Below, piece by piece: positions 61,877 through 64,000 of a stretch of 64,000 nt of DNA. The notes below the pieces were generated by a model. The model was given only the letters and a program-made list of their open reading frames with translations, ran no database searches and was not told the DNA's origin. The DNA lies in the NCBI RefSeq assembly GCF_002257695.2, contig NZ_CP155571.1; one strand, written 5' to 3'. Position 1 is the stretch's first letter. Each line of letters begins with the position of its first letter. Source of the stretch: Sporomusa acidovorans (GTDB taxonomy: Bacteria > Bacillota > Negativicutes > Sporomusales > Sporomusaceae). The translations under genes and the position numbers were made by a program.

Positions 61877-62147
61877 CCAGGACCTCCTGGACAGCCGCTT
61901 TCATCAAAGCAGCTACATTGTCGATAGAATAACCAGATTTTCCCTTCAACCTACCTTCCTCTGCGGCAATCAAGTCTTCTCTTAGCCGTAACATGCTCTC
62001 TCTTCTCGCAAACGCTTCAATATTCATGACCACGAGATCTCCCTCGCCGTTTTTAGTCAAGTAAACTGGTTCTCCTGAACGCTTGCACAGCTCAGATATC
62101 TCATTATAATTTTTCCGTATTGCAGCAGATGGCTTTATATTCATCAT
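61860..62147 (-). CDS. Phd/YefM-family antitoxin
   Basis: Antitoxin that neutralises the downstream toxin and represses its own promoter. IKPSAAIRKNYNEISELCKRS and GEPVYLTKNGEGDLVVMNIEAF are the Phd DNA-binding fold; the C-terminal LRLREDLIAAEEGRL is the toxin-binding helix. ATG 62147 has AGAGGTG 6 nt upstream; ATG 62144 is equally possible. 95 aa. The tandem 11-bp repeat at 62172-62193 is a probable operator. Confidence 0.9.
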   Translation of the reverse strand: MMNIKPSAAIRKNYNEISELCKRSGEPVYLTKNGEGDLVVMNIEAFARRESMLRLREDLIAAEEGRLKGKSGYSIDNVAALMKAAVQEVLDGQRK

Positions 62148-62171
62148 GCAAAACACCTCTTATAGCAGTAA

Positions 62172-62193
62172 TATATGCTTATTATATGCTTAT
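62172..62193. promoter_or_regulatory. Tandem 11-bp repeat, likely toxin-antitoxin operator
   Basis: TATATGCTTAT occurs twice without spacing, 25 bp upstream of the antitoxin start. Phd/YefM proteins bind short repeats at this place. Confidence 0.5.
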
Positions 62194-62466
62194 TCTACTA
62201 CCAATAACCGTATTTGTCTACAATAGACCTATCTTTTTACTCGACAACCGCTTAACTCTACCGATATAGCAATAGCCAACATACCTGAAGACTCGAAGGG
62301 ACGGTTTCAATGATGCAATCGGGAATAACTCACAATAACCATCCCTTTGATTCTCCCTGTAACCGTCCTTTCGATTGACCAAGATTGAAGAAGATCGCAC
62401 CCCTTGGTACATCAGTACTCAAAAAGTGCGACCTTTCCTTTCATTTATAAAAATAAAGCAGAAAAG
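62194..62466. other. Intergenic stretch between ytfJ and the toxin-antitoxin module
   Basis: Includes an open frame of 64 codons on the minus strand (62218-62412) without ribosome site or family character, which I regard as spurious. Nothing else is supported here. Confidence 0.35.
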
Positions 62467-62859
62467 CTATTCTTCCATACTATCGTTTTTCCTTTCCGCA
62501 TTGTTACCACAGTTAAACTTCGTGACTATCTCAGGAACCATATCAATCAATTTTTCAAAGCTGCCACCTTTTTTAACCGGCAGCATGTCTACTTTGTCGC
62601 CTCTAATCACCAATACAGCAGCCGGAGATATTTTTGCGCCGCCACCGCCACCGCCGCCAATTCCTTTACAGCCTTTTTCATCAGTACCATCCCCGCCGCC
62701 TGTACCGGCGCCGAAACACACATCAATCAGCGGCACCAAGGTAGTATCACCGATTTTGACAGGCTCGCCGACAACTGTCTTAGTTGAAATAAACTTTTCA
62801 AAGTTTGCGAAGATAGCATTGAGGTTTTCCTTAACAAAATTTTCAGAATTAGTGGACAT
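62467..62859 (-). CDS. ytfJ: Spore protein YtfJ (GerW family)
   Basis: Sporulation-associated protein, in Bacillus made in the forespore. The N-terminus VKENLNAIFANFEKFISTKTVVGEPVKIGDTTLVPLI and the Gly-rich middle (GTGGGDGTDEKGCKGIGGGGGGGAK) followed by SPAAVLVIRGDKVDMLPV are typical. Length 130 aa is slightly short. It overlaps ytfI by 11 bp. The pair ytfI-ytfJ is a common synteny in endospore formers. Confidence 0.93.
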   Translation of the reverse strand: MSTNSENFVKENLNAIFANFEKFISTKTVVGEPVKIGDTTLVPLIDVCFGAGTGGGDGTDEKGCKGIGGGGGGGAKISPAAVLVIRGDKVDMLPVKKGGSFEKLIDMVPEIVTKFNCGNNAERKNDSMEE

Positions 62860-63451
62860 AACTCTTTTCCCCCTTGTTTTTAATTAACTTTATTACTATA
62901 TTTCTGACAGGTTGAGTTATCAGGAATTTAATAAACATGATAAGAACTATACCGCTTACCACTTCCCCTCTAATTTCCAGTTTTCCTTCGAGTATCTCCT
63001 CATCAAAGATTGGTTCGATAGTCACACCAGGCATATTTATCTGGGATAGCATACCTATAGCCATAGCCGTATTAAACGGATTATCCAGCCCTATTTTACC
63101 AGTAAGCACAAAAGTTTGCGGTTTTATGTGGTCTACCAGATCTTTGAAAAACTTGATGGCTTTTTTTAGAAATGCCTTATCCAATAAATATTTAAAATCA
63201 AAGTTTTTTTTTGGGGCCGCAGCAGCTTTATTTTTGCGTCTGAGAAAACTAATCTTCTTACATAGCAGCTTTATATAGTTGTTAAAACCCGCTTGGCTGT
63301 CATAGCTGTAACATACCTCTACAACCCAAAGCCAGCTTACTTTGATTTCGCCATAAGACCTTTCCTGCCTTTGTCCGATAATACAGTATTTTATTGGAGC
63401 AATAAGCAGCATAGCCAACAGCATAATAAGACTTATCGCCCCAATCATCAT
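62849..63451 (-). CDS. ytfI: DUF2953 protein YtfI
   Basis: Membrane-associated protein of unknown role, often encoded before ytfJ in endospore-forming Firmicutes. One N-terminal membrane segment (about 3-22). The mid part YSYDSQAGFNNYIKLLCKK and GLDNPFNTAMAIGML is the DUF2953 core, and a second hydrophobic segment lies near 175-195. ATG 63451 has ACGAGGT upstream; the frame continues 51 nt further, overlapping the anti-sigma gene more. 200 aa. Confidence 0.8.
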   Translation of the reverse strand: MMIGAISLIMLLAMLLIAPIKYCIIGQRQERSYGEIKVSWLWVVEVCYSYDSQAGFNNYIKLLCKKISFLRRKNKAAAAPKKNFDFKYLLDKAFLKKAIKFFKDLVDHIKPQTFVLTGKIGLDNPFNTAMAIGMLSQINMPGVTIEPIFDEEILEGKLEIRGEVVSGIVLIMFIKFLITQPVRNIVIKLIKNKGEKSYVH

Positions 63452-63891
63452 ATAGAAAACCTCGTTTGCAGCTTTCTTAAACCGCCTTTTAACGCACTGC
63501 AAGATAGAGCAAGTACGGCTGATGGTGCTTTATTTAACCCTTGTTTTAGATAGCTTTGACCTTTTTTTACCCCGGGGATAAATTTTATAAAAGTACTGGC
63601 ATTGGCAAAATTTTTTTTCTGCAAGTTTAGTATTTCAGTCAGGTTCATTGTGTCCTGATCGCCCGCAAACAGCTCAAAAAGTACTTTTTCTCTAACTTTT
63701 GCAATTTCCGCCGGTATTGGGGGGTTAGCTTTTTTTATTTCATCTAACTCATATAGCAAAAGTTTTAACTCCAAAAGTTCTCTTTTGCAACCATTGCAGG
63801 TTTTTAGGTGTTCTTCAATAACTTTTTTTTCCAGAAGATGTAACGTTCCCTCTAAATACGCCTGCAGTTGACTTGCACTAATACAGTTCAT
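63448..63891 (-). CDS. Anti-sigma factor with zinc-finger domain
   Basis: Likely binds and holds the ECF sigma factor encoded just upstream. The N-terminus (about 1-45) has the zinc-finger anti-sigma motif H-x3-C-x2-C in EEHLKTCNGCKREL and a leucine-rich helix after it. No clear membrane segment is seen, so it is probably soluble. Length 147 aa. ATG 63891 lies 6 bp after the sigma gene stop, with GGGAGGTG upstream. Confidence 0.85.
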   Translation of the reverse strand: MNCISASQLQAYLEGTLHLLEKKVIEEHLKTCNGCKRELLELKLLLYELDEIKKANPPIPAEIAKVREKVLFELFAGDQDTMNLTEILNLQKKNFANASTFIKFIPGVKKGQSYLKQGLNKAPSAVLALSCSALKGGLRKLQTRFSI

Positions 63892-63897
63892 CCTTAC

Positions 63898-64000
63898 TTA
63901 CACCTCCCATACACCATATTTCTGCAATTTTTCACTAAGAATACTTCTGCCGCGATATAAGTAGGTTTTTATTGTACCGATGGGAACTGACATAGCCTTG
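63898..64000 (-). CDS. ECF-type sigma factor, 3' end only
   Basis: The last 33 codons of a minus-strand gene that continues beyond the window. AMSVPIGTIKTYLYRGR is the region 4.2 helix-turn-helix of an ECF sigma-70 factor (typical xxxPxGTVKxxLxRAR), and the stop is TAA at 63898-63900. It is directly followed by the anti-sigma gene. Confidence 0.88.
   Translation of the reverse strand, partial: KAMSVPIGTIKTYLYRGRSILSEKLQKYGVWEV

Noticed and set aside
62218..62412. 64-codon minus-strand frame between ytfJ and the antitoxin gene
   Set aside because: No ribosome site, low-complexity composition and no similarity that I recognise.
1..64000. CRISPR arrays, prophage genes, tRNA or rRNA genes
   Set aside because: I found no regularly spaced repeats, phage structural genes, tRNA cloverleaf or rRNA segments while reading both strands by eye.

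Overview
The window looks like a chromosomal segment of a spore-forming, diderm Firmicute of the class Negativicutes (Sporomusa/Pelosinus-like). The evidence is an S-layer-homology outer-membrane porin, ytfI-ytfJ sporulation genes next to an ECF sigma/anti-sigma pair, the siroheme-dependent heme pathway (AhbC/AhbD), many sigma-54 activators and low-GC coding. This taxonomic call is inference from gene content.

Layout. 0.3-3.5 kb: a secreted glycerophosphodiesterase and a complete IS4-type insertion sequence. 3.7-17.3 kb: an anaerobic respiratory module. A five-heme cytochrome, TatA, ResB-CcsA and AhbC-AhbD lie in one operon. Upstream are a sigma-54 activator, a histidine kinase/response regulator pair, a Tat-exported flavin reductase lipoprotein and an outer-membrane porin. 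The cytochrome operon, the reductase and the porin each have a GG-N10-GC sigma-54 promoter with TGTAAA-type repeats about 100-160 bp upstream. I read this as a regulon that builds a dedicated electron-transfer chain (porin for entry, reductase as terminal enzyme, cytochrome as donor, plus heme synthesis, heme ligation and Tat export). The electron acceptor is unknown.

17.4-18.9 kb and other places (34.2, 39.9, 47.9 kb) hold gene remnants joined by deletions. 19-32.7 kb: a dicarboxylate-related catabolic region (MCP, FumC, malic enzyme, TctA-type permease, AstE-like hydrolase, two-subunit class I fumarase/tartrate dehydratase, MmgE/PrpD protein, GntR regulator, RidA, MalY/PatB lyase). A palindrome, GGTATAC-N2-GTATACC, sits before three of its transcription units. 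32.9-35.1 kb is a dead OPT transporter joined to a dead sigma-54 activator, still with an excellent sigma-54 promoter and upstream repeats. 35.3-47.9 kb: peptidase T, an orphan FliD-like protein, secreted proteins, a diguanylate cyclase preceded by a c-di-GMP-I riboswitch, thiamine genes with a TPP riboswitch, an Fsr-like exporter, and a possible structured RNA at about 47.0-47.35 kb.

47.9-54.9 kb: a sugar-catabolic cluster (RbsD, RbsK, DeoC, isomerase, Gfo/Idh dehydrogenase) under an unusual LacI regulator fused to a solute-binding-protein domain. ATGAAACGTTTCAT-like operators lie at two promoters and weakly at the regulator's own. 55.5-61.4 kb: a cytoplasmic molybdopterin enzyme with a small Fe-S partner and a small zinc-ribbon protein, behind a sigma-54 promoter and next to its probable sigma-54 activator. 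The end carries a ParE/Phd toxin-antitoxin pair, ytfJ, ytfI, an anti-sigma factor and the 3' end of an ECF sigma gene. A dispersed inverted-repeat element occurs at 3.6 kb and 52.5 kb.
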